A DNA stretch of 64,000 nt from Anas platyrhynchos (GCF_047663525.1 NC_092600.1:6777501-6841500), one strand, 5' to 3'; shown: positions 1 to 13,182, counted from the first letter of the stretch. Translations and numbers: made by a program. The notes: generated from the letters alone by a model not told the origin.

Positions 1-3000
1 CTTCTCACACCAACGGTGTCTTTTCATGTTGGGCAGCCTAACCCCTGGCTGGCCATGCATGTGCTCAGACCCTGCCCCTACAGACCCCTGACAGCACTTG
101 GACTCGATGGCCAGTGCTGTGTCCTTCACTGCTGAGCTTCAGATCTTGCCCCGCTAAAGGTGGCCTGGCGCTTGGTGTAGATGCTCACCGACCTCTGGAG
201 CTACCTGCTCTAAGGACAGACCTTCTGTGGAGACCACAACGGCTCATGGTGCCATCGCCTCGTGCTGCCAACGGGCTCTGGTGGGGCCGGGTAAAGGAAG
301 GGAGCAGCCCCAGTGTGAAACTGGGGAAATATGGCCTTCAGCCGAGGAGGATAAATAATGACAAAGAGGATGACGGACACAGTGCCACGTTTGAGAGGAA
401 CAGACGGGAAGGTGCCTGGTTGCTGTGGCAACAAGGCCGCTCTTTCGGAAAGCTGGGTTTTTCTTTCTCTTTTCACCTGCCAATCTTACCCCCACGTCAG
501 CGCTGTGCCGCTGCAGGAGACGAGCGGTGACATTTACACTCCCACTGACAAGCTGGCTTGGTGATGGGCAGCTCGACGGGAGAGCAGCTGGTGTCAGAGC
601 CCGAGCAGAGCGGAGGGGAGGGTCCATTCAGGCAGCTAGCAGCATTTGGGACCTCATGATTATGAATGCTATTAGGGCAGGAGCTTGCACAAAACAGGAG
701 ACAAAGCCTCGGTGTGGCGTGCACCATCTCCTACTCTTCACATGCCCCTGGTCAATGGAAGCGACGAGATGCTGCTCCCACCCAGAGAACCTCTCCGTAC
801 GTCCTGCTGGGAGAGGAGAGGAAGCAAACAAGAAAAGGAGAGGACAAGCAAAAAGTCAAGCAACACCACAGGAACAATTTCACTTCCTAGCCTCGCTCAT
901 ACCAGGCTGTGTCATCGTCGGTGTCCCCAAAGCGTTCCTCAGTGCCCTGCTGCAGCTGCCCATCTCCTTGGCTTCCTGCAACAGGGGCTCACGGGGAGAA
1001 ACCTGACTGTGATGCAGAGGTTAAATGCAACTGCTCTCCCCATCCCAGCAGGCTTGCTCACTGCTGTGCCTTGCTGTGCTTTCCTTGGCCTTCCCTGCTG
1101 CTGGAAGAGACAACTTTCAGTCCAGCCCCAATTGTCCAAAATAGCAATAATGGTAATAATAATGCCACAAAGCAAACAGAGGTGAACTACAGCAGGTCTA
1201 AAATTAGTTGTAGGAAACATTGGTGAAGTAAATTGCTTTGGGTCGTCTCCTTAAACTTCCCAGTCAGTTTGGTGCTGACTTTTCTTTGAGAAGAAACTGG
1301 ACAGGAAGAACCAGCAGCCTTTCCTGGCTGCCAGAAATCCCTGGCCTTGCAGCAGGCTGAAAAAGTTCCCTGTTGGACCATGGTCCCCAGACTGGGGGTG
1401 GAATTACAAAAATATCATGGCCAACAAAACTTTAAACTCATGTATTGCCACGAAGCCTGTTTTTTCAAGTATCTGTGGCTGCAATTCAAAGATCCATGTG
1501 GAGTTCCTGATGCCTACTTGCGTTGATACATTTATTTAAGTGTTAATAGGTTTTAGCTTCTCTGCAGCTTGGAGAGCCTTAGTATCTTGGAGATCTCCAC
1601 CCCTCTATCAAATCAAGCTGAAAGTATAAGCTGGAAATTATTAGTAAGACAGACAAATAGGCAGCTCTACCTCCTTCCTTGTCCCCATCCATCCCTTCAT
1701 ACATGAGCTAATCAGCCACTTTTCATTAAGGAGTCAGGCTTAAAGATTAGGATGTCAAGGAGGGCAGCCCACCTCCGGTGGCTTTGTCCATCCTTCATGC
1801 TGGTGCAGCCCCTTCAGACTGCCTTTGAAGAGGCAGAGTACATGAAGTGTAACCCAGTTTTCTCAGAGAAATTGATCTGTTTTTCTAAATCTTTGTTAAA
1901 AAAATATCCCTACATTTTTCAGCTGGTACTTATGAGTGTTTCCCAGTAATCTGCAAAGAGATAAGTGAACAAAGGTACAGTCAAGCCTGGAAATAAAAAA
2001 ATGTATGACAGCAGATAGTAAAAGACCAGATAAATTATCCTTCAAATATGGAAAGTGCAAAAATTAAGCCTATATTTGCAGAAATCTCTGACTACAGAGA
2101 GCACAAAGGAAGTATTGACAATATTACAAACTGACCAGCATGTGAAGGTTACACAAGAGAGGAACCAAAGCTCTCCACCAGTGGAGACCGTCACATCTGC
2201 AGCGGTGTAACACGCATAGTGACAGCAGTGAACCTCCTGGCAGCAACGCCAATCAGTGAAGCATGGTAAATGAGATCACTTACAGAGATTTTTACAGTGA
2301 CCAAAACTCTGCAAGGGAAACCCCTAACCAAACGTCAGAGGGTTCAGCTTGGAAAGTTTCTCCCCATGGCACTGGAACCCACAACACATGCTCCAGCTGG
2401 GCAGAAGGCTTCACAGCTCTGCACAGACAGTTGGACCAGATGAAGGAGAAGCATTAAAAAATATTTTTTAATCATTCTTGGCAGCAACACTCTTTTCTTC
2501 CTATTGAGAGAGAGAAAAAAAAAAGAAGGAAAGAAAGAGAAAATTCCAAGAAGTCAAGTTCTGTTATGGGAGCTTTATATTTTTAAAAACTGAAATGTTT
2601 TCATGTTTTGTAGGTCAACTTTTTTGCCAGCGGATCCTAGTTCTCCAAAGGACAGAATCCTTTGGCAAACTGTGCTTGCCTGAAAGACACTGTTGGTGCC
2701 TGATGTACTGCTCTTGACTCAAAATCCTCCACGTTCACATTGGTTTTGGACCTTTTTGACACTGTTCCAGTATAGTTTTCTGCTTTTCTAGTTTCTCCAT
2801 CCCAAAAAGATACTAAGGAAAGTGAGTGAATCAACTGTCCTAGAAGGGCAAGGAACAGGCTGTGCCACCCACCCATCCATGTGTCTACGGAGTAGCAGGA
2901 GACACCATGAACTACATAAAGGCTTCCTTCCCAACTGAAGATATGTCTACAGGGCATAAATATTGTTCTTTGTCTACATGGCTACATCTCAAATGAGCTT

Positions 3001-4098
3001 TATGCAGTTTTTATCCATCATCCAGTGAGCAGAGCTATCAGTGCTGGTCAAACCTTGGTCATGCCAACAAGGCCCGCCCTGGGGAAGCTGTGCTGGAAGT
3101 AGGTAGCAAGTTGATATTGCAAGGCAACAAGAAACATGGAGCAGGGCACCTCAGTCTGGTTGGACTATAAAGAGAAAGCCTGACCTAGAAAAAAAAAGCC
3201 TGGTACATGAAGATGAGCATTGGTCCTATCCCTGACCCAAAAAATCTACCTGGTCAGCATGGAGGATGGGGCTTGGAAAGTGGCACAGAGCTACATGGAG
3301 GTTGGATGTGGGGACTCAGTTTCCCTGATGGTGAAATGAGTCACTCCGAGACTCGTCTTCCCCAGAGATCCATGACCATTCATTAGGCATTGCAAAATCA
3401 GAACATAGATGCTGACTGTGAGTAGCAGTCCATTAATAGCCCTATTTAGTGCGAACCAAATAATTAGCCTAGACATGCATCAGCGGGTCTTGATTGCATA
3501 TGAAATAACTGTCTTATTACACTGAAATGAGATGTGTTTATGAGGACAGCTCAGGTGTCACCTCAACCTCAATATCGGAGAGGAAAGGAATTTAAAAAAA
3601 AAAAAAAAAAAAGAAAATCCAGTCATTTCGATGTGTTGCTCAGCAACAGAATTTGCGGGGGAAACAATCTAGGAAAGAAAGAATGAGCATTTCCAAGAGA
3701 GCGGGTTATTTCAGGCGAGACATCAGGGACAAGCAAATGTCACACAGGCGGAGAACATTTTTTTTTTCTTCTTTAATCAATAATTTAAACTAGGCATTTT
3801 GGGTAAATAAGCATTTTAAGTTAGATGATTGAAAAACGGCGATCCCAAACCTTTACAAAGTGTCACATTGCTGAAAAAATGTTTATTTGTTTGTGTGAGG
3901 GAAACATTAGATTTACTAGACACTAAATTAAAAATTGAAAATGCTCTTAGAAATGTCACATGTTCATTTAAAGAGCGAGATGATGTAATGCCAGCATTGC
4001 TATATTGTGCAATGTCTCTGCCGGAGCAATCTCATATTAATTTTGTTGTTCTCCTTCCCACATGCCCTCCCCTCCCTCCCTTCTCCTTTCTCTTCCAG
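1..4098 (+). other. GRIA1: GRIA1 intron upstream of the M4 exon
   Basis: Non-coding. It ends in a long pyrimidine tract (about 4046-4096) and the acceptor AG at 4097-4098. It contains an A-run at about 3594-3612 and otherwise no coding exon or element that I recognise. ORFs here are short and have no family resemblance. The AT-rich last 500 bases, from about 3600 to the exon, may hold conserved splicing or regulatory sequence; that is inference from composition only. Confidence 0.8.
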
Positions 4099-7000
4099 GA
4101 CAAGACGAGCGCTCTGAGTCTCAGCAATGTGGCGGGGGTTTTCTATATCCTCATCGGTGGGCTCGGACTAGCCATGCTGGTTGCCTTAATCGAGTTTTGT
4201 TACAAGTCCAGAAGTGAATCAAAGCGGATGAAGGTGGCAACCCATTCCCAGGCCTTTCACACCTTCTCTCTGATACCACCCCATCTCCAAAGCTGCCTTC
4301 AGAGATGGATGCAGCCCAGACCATGGGTGGAAAGCCAAGACATAGGGATAATGAAGTGACCTTATCACTTGACTTGCTAGAAAGGAATAGAAGCATCAGA
4401 GGATGCTAAAAGAGGCTCAAGTGGGCCATAGTGGGTAGCTGATGCAAGATCAGACGTGGCATAATGCTAGTTCAAAATCCAGATATAGAGCAAAATCATA
4501 GCACAAATGGTAACAGGAACACATTGCCATTCCTTAAAATCAAAGAAAGCAGACTATGGCAATGTGTGCAGCATGGATGAAGTGTGTTGGGGTTGGTGTG
4601 ATATAGCCTTTACTGCAATAAAAAAAAAAAAAAGTCAACAGCAAGATAAAACTGGGGTAGTGCAGTAATGAATCAGATCCTGTTGTTCCCTCTGCTGGCA
4701 TCCTGCTGGCACCATTTGCAGGTAGGCAGCAATGATAGATGCTCAGAGCATTTGCCAGATTTCCAGCCTTTAACCCCAGTTGGACAATGTTCTCCCAGGT
4801 ACATAAGTACATGCCCTGTAGTGGATGATGTGGGGTCTCCAAATTCAGATTTATGGATTCTTTTAGAGAGAAATCGGGCCCTGAGATCTCCTGAAATGTT
4901 TTATTTCTCCACTCTGTCATGTCCTTGCAGAAGTGTACTTCCTGTGACCCAGGAGATTCTTTTCAGCCCTAATTCTGGTCTGCCCAAATTCCAGTGTCAT
5001 GTCAAGAGGGATTAGATTTGAGAGCCTTGGGAATATACATTTAATGCAGGATCCATGGAACAAGTGTGTTTTGACTCAGATGACTAGCAGAGGTTATCCC
5101 TTACACAAACATCGTTTTGCACGAGGGTGCAGCAGGATCTGTGCTGTAACAGTAATGCATCCCATTTCTTCCTCATCTTGACCTCTCCCATGAGCATGGA
5201 TGTCAGTATAGTATACAAAATATGCAGCAAATTTCATAAAATTTAGAGAGATTTTCACTTCCCCCAGCACTGAAACATACCCAGAATCAAAGGAAAATAA
5301 GCAATCATTCCTCTGGGTTTAATGTCACCATTTCACAACATGCTTAACGTTTTGTCAGCAATAATAACATTTCTCATTCACTGAAAATGTGCAATAGCTC
5401 TTTTCCCATTGAAATTCAGAAAATTCTACAGGCTGTGAGAGGTACACTGAGCTCAGGGGTAAAATAAGGTATGCAATTAATGTCCCTGAGTATAAAAGAA
5501 GTAACTTGTAATTGCTGTCTACAATGTAAAGTGAGGTATGTCACAAACACACTGTGACAAGAGTATCACTATGCAATAGCTCCATAGCTTTAGTCCTAAG
5601 GAGATTTTGCCCTGGTGTTGGCTGCTCTGTTACCCAAAATGCCCCACTAGCTCATGTCAGTGTTGGCTTGCAGTGATTGTGCCATTTTATAACCAGCCAC
5701 CATGGGAATTACTTCTAATTGGTGTTATTTGGTCTCTTAGCCTGTCTCCTACCATCAGTGGTCCCACCCCAATGGCATTCTGTGGAGCCCAGTGCCCAGA
5801 AAGATGTCCCAAATCCCCTTCCACAGGGCCTCAAGCCTTCCTCTGCTCAGCCAGCCCAACAGACACCAGGGCGAGCTGCAGATCCCACCAGCACAGGAGG
5901 TGGCTGTGTGCCTGGCGAGCCACTAAGTGACAGTTTCAGCTGGAATAGCCCTTCCAGATTTAGCTGTTGTGGATGTTCTTCACCTGGGCATCTCAGATCA
6001 AAATGGACGGGAGTGCCCTTGAATGCAAAGAAACCAAAAGAACTTCATCTCTTAGTTTAGTTGTTCGAATCAACCAATTTCCATAGAACTCGTAAAGCAA
6101 ATGTTTTGGATGGTATCTGGAACAGGAAGATGAGATTTGGTTTCCTGAATTAGGTTTGCATTTCCTGGCTACCTCAGTTATCTCTGTAGACAAAAACAAA
6201 GGCTCATGCTCAGCTTCTCACACGAGGAAAGTTAAACATATGCTTACAGTGAGTCAGAGTCCACCACATGTAACAGAACAGGAGTAGTAATAGCATATCT
6301 ATGGGGGAAGTGTATAGAATGATCCACTGTGGCTGTTCTGATGTTGTAGGGTTTGAATAGTTTTTACATATGGCACATATGCTTTATACCCCAAAATACT
6401 GCTGTAACGTTTAATTTTTAATGTGGAAAATGTGAATTAACAGATCAGACGCAGTAGAGACATGCAGAAAGTGAGAGTGAATGGAGACAAGGAGGGAGAG
6501 AACAGTAACAAAGACAACACTGGTTTATATTGTAATTTCTCCAACATTGCTAAGGACAGGGGGAGACCCCCCCGTCCTTCCTAAAAAGGGTTTTTGTTTA
6601 ATCCCACAGCAATCAATCAACGAAGCCATACGGACATCAACCCTTCCCAGGCCGGCTGCAGCAGGAGGCAGTGGAGAAAACGGACGTGTGGTCAGCCACG
6701 ATTTCCCCAAATCCATGCAGACGATCCCGTGCATGAGCCACAGCACCGGCATGTCCCTGGGAGCTACGGGATTATAATTGGCCTTTTGACCCATTGCCTG
6801 GGTGAGAGCAGGGGCAGCCCAACTCCACCCCCTCCAGAGCCAAAACCAAACCCAACACCAACAAGACAAATGATGATGACAGAAGGGACAATTGGATGGA
6901 TCTTCTTGAGGAAATCAACTCTATTTCCCTTTTTCTTTTGCAAACAGATCCACCGGCAGGAGAACAGAAACAGGTCTGTACTGCAATAAGGAGAGCGTAA

Positions 7001-8490
7001 TGGGATTTAACAGACTCGTGAACCGTCCCTGATCAAAGAACCACTGGAACACTAATGAGGACTATGCCATTTTGTTTTAACTTGGTTGTTAATAAGTCTT
7101 AGTGTGTGCAATATATATATTTTTTCTTACTAATTCCTGTGGTGTCAGGGTAACATCAGCCCTTTCCCCTTTCCCTGCTCAGCCCTTTAATCTGGTTTAG
7201 TTCGGGATGCAAACTATAACGTCTGAGCTACTAACAGCAAAAACAAAATCCAACGAATGGCAAGTCGAACTCCCTGCAGGGCATCAGCACTGACCCCTTT
7301 TCTCCATCATGATTCTGCCTTCCGTTGTTCTGTTGTGAACTCAGGGTGTGGAGTTAATGCAACAAGGCAGACAGGGCTGCGAATGGCTCTCCCTGCAACA
7401 GGAAGGACTTGACACAAGGAGAACCTGAACAAAAAACATGAGGCTGTTTTACAGGGGCAAAGTCATGAGTGAGTTTGGAAACCCCAGGTAATCTGACAAC
7501 AAAGAGGTAATTCTTCCAGAGATGATGAGCGGCGGTTCAAGAGAAGGATCGTGTGCCTGGAGAGGAGAGCATCATGCATGGCATACTAGAGCAGATGGTT
7601 GGTCTAAGAGCATGGTAGGCTGCTGTTTATAGAAGAGAAAAGGTAAATGCAGTATTCCCCTCACATGCCACTCTCCTGCCTAGGTTATTGGGGGGCTAAT
7701 AAGCAATTGTGAACCATTTCTTCATTGCTTAGCTTCTGTGTGTGCTCCCTTTTTGGTGGTCACATAAGGGAACCACCCTGAACCGGGAATAGACCATCAC
7801 AAGACATCCAGTTCTAGATGGCTGCCTATTAACCAGTAAAACATGCTAGAAGTCACGGGGCTGCAATGGGACTATCCCAGACTTTTTGCTCTGAAATCCC
7901 TTTATGGCCATTTTTCTAATTACAAGGGACATTTTTTAGCTAGTTGGCCAGAATAGCTTCCTGGAAGAAACAGCTGAAGCAAACCAAGGAGGAGACCCTA
8001 CAAGAGCTTCATTCAAGCATCTGTGACATTGGATAGCATCAGGGCTGGCCAGACTCAGCCTTCCTGTCAAGTTGTGGCCTGTACTCTGGGTACAAAGCCA
8101 AAAGTAGCAGATTCCTGCTTGTGTATCCTTAGGGAGGGGAAAGCATCCACAAGCCAGGAGAGCAGGCTGCTGACACCAAATTCAGAATTGCAGAAACCCA
8201 CACTGCTGGGCAGAGAGATGGGAGTCCAGCTACAGGCACGGAGGTCAAAGGGGCAAGGATGGTTTTCCAGAACTGCACAAAAGACTCATTCTGTGAATCA
8301 TTGGCATGGACAGAAAAATGTTTCCCACCCTGGTGAGCCTGAGACACCTCCCCAGAAGTGAAGGATCCCCAGGGGAGCATCTAGTGAGAGAAGATCTGTA
8401 GGGCAGGGACCATGGGGAACCCACTCGGCCTTGTCCCATCTCACAAGTCCATCACTGATGGCAAATAAAGTTCAAAACTTCTCACAGGAC
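1..8490 (+). CDS. GRIA1: GRIA1 (AMPA receptor subunit GluA1), 3' end of the gene
   Basis: This is the last part of the gene for an AMPA-type glutamate receptor subunit, a glutamate-gated cation channel of excitatory synapses. Two coding exons are present: 4099-4233 (45 codons, M4 and membrane-proximal tail) and 6589-6777 (62 codons plus TAA). They join in frame after Lys-Met-Lys, followed by Gly-Phe-Cys-Leu-Ile-Pro. The tail text ([35 protein letters not shown]) identifies GluA1 rather than GluA2-4, whose tails differ and which do not end in ATGL. The flip/flop exons and everything upstream lie outside the window; I did not find them in 1-4098. The span given ends just past the first AATAAA in the 3' UTR. 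Convergent with the minus-strand LONRF gene. Confidence 0.97.
4099..4233 (+). CDS. GRIA1: GRIA1 exon: end of ligand-binding domain, M4 and juxtamembrane tail
   Basis: The exon encodes 45 residues starting [15 protein letters not shown]. The hydrophobic stretch from about Val-11 to Phe-33 is the fourth membrane segment. The following [12 protein letters not shown] is the basic juxtamembrane tail; its Cys corresponds to the palmitoylated Cys811 and its serines to Ser816/Ser818 of mammalian GluA1 (mature numbering, family knowledge). The acceptor is a classic pyrimidine tract plus CAG. The donor, AAG|GTGGCA, is weak. Ile and Leu in YILIGG and AMLVAL fit GluA1; GluA3, as I recall it, has Val and Met there. 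Confidence 0.97.
4234..6588 (+). other. GRIA1: GRIA1 last intron
   Basis: Intron of about 2.4 kb between the M4 exon and the terminal exon, with donor GTGGCA at 4234 and acceptor CCTAAAAAG ending at 6588. It contains an A-run at about 4620-4633. The reading frame of the upstream exon stays open into the intron for another 42 codons (stop at about 4357-4359). I see no additional exon. Confidence 0.85.
6589..6777 (+). CDS. GRIA1: GRIA1 terminal coding exon: cytoplasmic tail
   Basis: It encodes 62 residues and TAA. The region around QQSINEAIR holds the Ser831 equivalent (CaMKII/PKC), STLPR holds the Thr840 equivalent and RVVSHD holds the Ser863 equivalent. The tail ends in Ala-Thr-Gly-Leu, a class I PDZ ligand of the type bound by SAP97 (DLG1). 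After STLPR the sequence reads [11 protein letters not shown]: the Asn-Ser that follows this Arg in mammals, including PKA site Ser845, is missing, and the Gly/Ser-rich linker is about five residues shorter. Compared with the mammalian tail as I remember it, there are also Gln-to-His after VVS and Pro-to-Ser in the last ten residues. No frameshift or stop interrupts the exon. Confidence 0.97.
   Translation, partial: GFCLIPQQSINEAIRTSTLPRPAAAGGSGENGRVVSHDFPKSMQTIPCMSHSTGMSLGATGL
6778..8490 (+). other. GRIA1: GRIA1 3' untranslated region (proximal form)
   Basis: Non-coding sequence after the stop. The first canonical AATAAA is at 8464-8469, giving a 3' UTR of about 1.7 kb. Further candidates are an ATTAAA near 9525 and AATAAA at 9924-9929, so longer forms are possible. 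I cannot tell from sequence which are used. Confidence 0.55.
8464..8469 (+). terminator. GRIA1: Candidate GRIA1 polyadenylation signal
   Basis: First AATAAA hexamer downstream of the GRIA1 stop codon. A TC-rich and then T-rich stretch lies about 85-115 bases further on. Alternative site at 9924-9929. Confidence 0.4.
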
Positions 8491-9349
8491 TCAACAAATA
8501 TCTGTCCGGGGACTGATCTGCTAGTGGAGCATTCGGAACTCCTTTCTCACTCACTCTCTCTCTTTTTTTTTTTTTTTCTTTTTTCTTTATTTCTTTTTTT
8601 AATTTTCCTGCAACGTAGCAAGTGAGGAGCAGGAAAAGAAGGGATGCAAGTGAAGACAAAGTGATGCAGGCAAATGACTGGCACAGGTCTACAAGGAGGA
8701 CCTGTCTATACAGCTGTCCATAAATAGAGCTGGAAGCTGCCTGAATGCCAGTTTCCATTAGTGTACTGTGCAGAGCAATATGTTTACCACCTTTAACACC
8801 AGCCTGGTCCAAAGCATCTGTTCCATTTACCTGCTTGTCCTGCAACACTTTGGAGACCAGTGAGACAAAGAATCAAGGTCTGAAGCTCAGGCACAGCATG
8901 TCGTGTGCCAATGTGCTTTCCTCTCTCCACTACTGCAAGCCCTTGTGATCTCCATCTCTAATCACCCAACACGAGTTCTATCATCAGCTGCTCCAAACAC
9001 CTCTTCAGGTCACTTTGTGTTGGTTATCACTATTTTTAATCCACTTTTCTGTCCTTATTTTTAACTTCAGTTCTGTGTAAGTGCTAGCGCAGTGGGAACA
9101 TCCCTCAAGCTAGCCTGTTTCCGTGCCCAGAGCCCTCGGATGCATCCCTTGCCCCGGCTCTTGCCACATCCCGGACCTTACCACTGCACCCCTGGGTGCT
9201 GCACCCTGTCCTCCAGACATGGCCACCGTGGTGGCAGGGCATGGGGAGCCCAGCCGGGCAGGCAGACATCGAAGCGCCTGTGCTAGGACTGGCCGCCTGT
9301 GACGTGAAGATGTGAGATGGAGTCTTCAAAGGCTTTCCATCGGTGGTGG

Positions 9350-9353
<4 letters not shown>

Positions 9354-9380
<27 letters not shown>
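9354..9380 (+). repeat. Poly-A tract
   Basis: Uninterrupted run of about 27 A. It has no upstream AATAAA within 50 bases and no obvious flanking direct repeats, so I do not call it a retrocopy tail. Confidence 0.9.
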
Positions 9381-9383
<3 letters not shown>

Positions 9384-12300
9384 TAGGACAAAAGCGTGGA
9401 AAAATGTTAACTTGTAATATGTATTTTTACTACACTTTTCTTAAAAATAGAGTAACGGTAAAACTCTTAAAGACATTGACATTTTTTCTCAACAGGAATC
9501 CATATTTAACAGTTTTGGCTTTCATTAAATTTTGCTCTTTGGTACCTGGATCTTTTATTTAACATCTATATTTGTTTTAACTCTCTTTTTTCTTTTCTTT
9601 TCCTTTCTTTCTTTTTTCTTTTCCTTTTGGTGATACTGCAAAGGATTTTGCTTTATCAAACTCAACAGTGTTTTTATTTTCACATTCTCTTTTTTCAAGC
9701 AACATTTTTACTGGTAATTATTATTTACATAAAAATGAAACTATCAGCTGGAATTTTAGCACCAAGGATCCATGATGCATTTTTCATAGCTGTCCATGCC
9801 ATTTTGTGCCAGTGCTGGATGTGTGGAAGTGAAAATGATGTTATCCCTCAGGCAATATTACCCAACCTGAATCAAACAAGATTTCCTTGATTATTGCTGT
9901 GTCTGACTTGTGAACAGCAGCCAAATAAACTGCTTCAGGTTGAAATTGGGAATCTATCTAATATTTACCCAAGAGTCAAGGAAACTAAATATTCATTGGG
10001 TTCAAAGTTAAAGATTTTGCTTCTCGTTCTTGGTTACTTTTTGAGGAGGGCTATTCAAGGATTTTAGCTTGTTTTTACCCAGAGAGAAGACGTAGTCATC
10101 TCAGAGATTATTCAGAACCAGCACTGGTCCAAAAATCCACACCAGGATTGGCTTTCCTAGGAGTTGTCATGCTGCTTCAGAGGCTCAGTGGTTTAAGATA
10201 TTCCTCACTCAATTTTCACACAATTAACCTGATAAATTCCTCTTTCAAGAGTCTGTTGAAGTGGGAAAAAGAGTAGGATTTAAAGGACCATGGACATTTA
10301 TGTAGTTGCTGACAGCTACAAGGTCTAGCTATAATCATGACCGTCATGCTCTGATGTAGCCTTTGCTACCACAGACGTGGAAGACTTCCCTTCCCTGCGG
10401 CATCATTCCCATTTATTGGGTGGGGAAGCTGAGACACCAAAGTGCCTTCAGTCAGGCGTCTCAGCTCACCCCTCAGGGCTGTGGTTATAGACTCAAGGTC
10501 TCCAACATTCACAAGGGGGTTTGCCCACTGGTAAGTTTGAAAGGTAGGATCAGCAAGGGGCAGAATTAATGCTTTTTGAAATGGGCTGTGAACCCTCATA
10601 CTTCAAAGCACAAGAGACTCCAAATCAATGGGGCCTGAAGGAGAGGTTTCCCATGGGCAGACTATGCTGCATCAGCCTATCTTGGTCTTCCATGCCTGCT
10701 TGTACATCCAGTACTGTATTGTGGGTGTGCACTTTGTCTCAAAATGCACTTCTTGCTCACTCAGTGCTTCACTCTTGTTTCCCAATGAGGTTGCAAACAC
10801 ACACAAGTAATTTTCCTTTATATCTTGACAAAAGCAGGACAAAATTCCCTCCTAATGGCAAAATGAAATATCCCTTATGAGAAAGTTTCCAGCAAGAATA
10901 AAACCATTTTCAGCTACTGTCAAAGCAAAAAATGCTGAATACTGAAGTGCAGCAGGTGGGGAAAAACAGATGCGTCACCTAGGGACAGACATCTCTTTGC
11001 TATGGGATGAGAAACCCAACACCAGGGCACAGAGCTGGGATGCTCCAAAAAGATTTGGTTGGACTTATTTGGTCATGTACCTGCCTGCCAGCAAATGCAG
11101 CAAAAAAAATTCATTGTCCAAACTCAATGAAGGGACAGGACAGGCACATACAGCAATTGCTGTAACCCAGTGGGTACCTTTAACCTGTTTGGCTCCAGCA
11201 ACTCAGCCACAAATCTCCTTCAAAAGATTTGGGAGATGTGGGGATGTTTTCACTGTGAACTCAGGCTCATAATCATTTTTTAAGGGCATGGACAGTCACC
11301 CAAGTCTCATATATGGCTCTGGATCCCCAGGAGAACAATTTGGTGCGTGTTTCTAACAGAAAATTAATTAACAGAAACACAGGGCCATCACCATGCCACA
11401 CACAGCAGCCCACCAGTCTGCAGCAGGTCAAGGCTTTGGGGAAAAAATCCACATGCAAACCCCAGCACAGAAGAAGCTAGACAGTGCCAGCCCAAACTGC
11501 TTGGCTCCGTGGAAACTGCTGGTCACGTTGCTCCAGCGTCATTACCGAGGTAAAAGCACTTCCAGCTTTCTTCTTACATGCAGCCACTCTCTTCTTCTCC
11601 AGCTCCTGATGTCCTGAGTGTAGAAGAGGGATGAATTTAGTGTGCTAGGACCTGGAAAATGTTCTAAGCATGAAGGGCTGGTTTGTGGAGTAGCTTGAGA
11701 CTGATGTCTCCACCAGTATCTCAGCCATTCCCACTCTGGGATTCTCCCCTTGGCTCTGACCTGCAGCATCACCTCCTGTTTCTTTTCTGTCCATTCCCAT
11801 CTCTCCTTCCTTGGTCCATCAATCTCACCTCTAGCACTGCCAGCTACTCCTCTCCAGGGCCTGGAGTAGGCTCTGGCTACGTACCTGGTGGTTGTTTGAT
11901 TGCAGACAACTCTATACCACTATTTGTCTTTAGCCATCACATGAACTCACCTTCCTTTGGGATGGGAACAGAGAGAAGACTCCAGCTCTTCTGATCACTC
12001 TCAGAACAGATCCCATAGCCCAACACACTGCTCAGCAACAAGGAGTCTTCCGCAGAGAGGTGCTGACAGTCACAGCACACTGTAGGGTCCCAGCTGCACG
12101 CAGAGCCAAGGGGAAGGGGTGGCAGAAGAAGAGCTGTAACATGCAAATACCGCATGCTGCTTGGTGTCCTACTGCTGGGGTCTGCATTCTCAGAAACAAA
12201 AATCTGCTTGTAAAGAAAGAGTAAACTAGAAGAAAATACAATAGTGTTTACCAGCACAGGCAGGATGGTTTTACCCCCTTTTCCTGCAGGAACACATCTT

Positions 12301-13136
12301 CCAGGTCAGGTAAAGACAAGCAGAAGGACGTGGGCAGTGCGCAGTGGGGACGCCTTGCTCTGTGGCGGCTTACAGCATGCAGCGTGGTGCCTCCAGCCCC
12401 ATCCTGTGCAGAAAGCCAGGATCTCAGTCTGGGAAATGGGATGTTACATGGAACCACTGTCTTGCAAACCACTGGGTCACCTGGTTGTGCCCAGGCAGCT
12501 CGGCTGGGCTCCCTTTAGCTGGTGCACACTTTTCCGAGGAGGCATCGCTGCCTGGCTGCCCCAAGGTGTACCTGCCTCGGGGATGGAGAGATGCTGGGCA
12601 TCATCTCCACGGGGCTGGTACCCGAGTGAGCTCACAGTAGTGTGTAAAGGGAGACCTGTCTCCAGAGCAGTGAAACACAGCAATCCTCACCACAGAGAAG
12701 TTTAATTTGCCAATGTTTGCATTATCTCTTTCTCATGCACTACTTAGAAAGTACACACACACACATGTGCATACATAGATACTAAGAGAAGCTTTTGATG
12801 GCCCAAATTAGCTGTCAAGGTGCCTTTTTGTTCCTAAGGATCAATATTGTATAATGTAACAGCCACAAAGTATGTTCATTACTCTGCAGGGCTGGTTTAA
12901 CATGCTCTCTGGATCCCTTTGGCAGTATTTCCTCCTCTGTTTGAGCTGGCATCAGAATTAATGGCATGTCGTGTTCTATAAGTCCTGACTTTTTAGATGA
13001 AAGGTACATGGTGTTGTTCGCATCAGTATTACAGTGTAATAAATCAATGCTTTCCTGTTGGAAGGATTTCAGACAATTTCACAACTTGCTCTCAGGAACT
13101 CAAAAGACAACCTACCTGCCAGGCCACGGGCCAATG

Positions 13137-13182
13137 AAAAAAAAAATACACATACAAAAAAAAAAAAAAATAATAATAATAT
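13137..13182 (+). repeat. A-rich and (TAA)n microsatellite
   Basis: Two A-runs separated by a short CATAC-type spacer, then four TAA units. Confidence 0.85.

Noticed and set aside
1-4098. Possible GRIA1 flip/flop exons
   Set aside because: I looked for the characteristic flip/flop text with the WWYDKGEC motif on the + strand and did not find it; these exons must lie upstream of the window.
9354-9380. Poly-A run as the tail of a processed retrocopy
   Set aside because: No gene-like sequence or polyadenylation hexamer precedes it closely and no flanking target-site duplication was seen.
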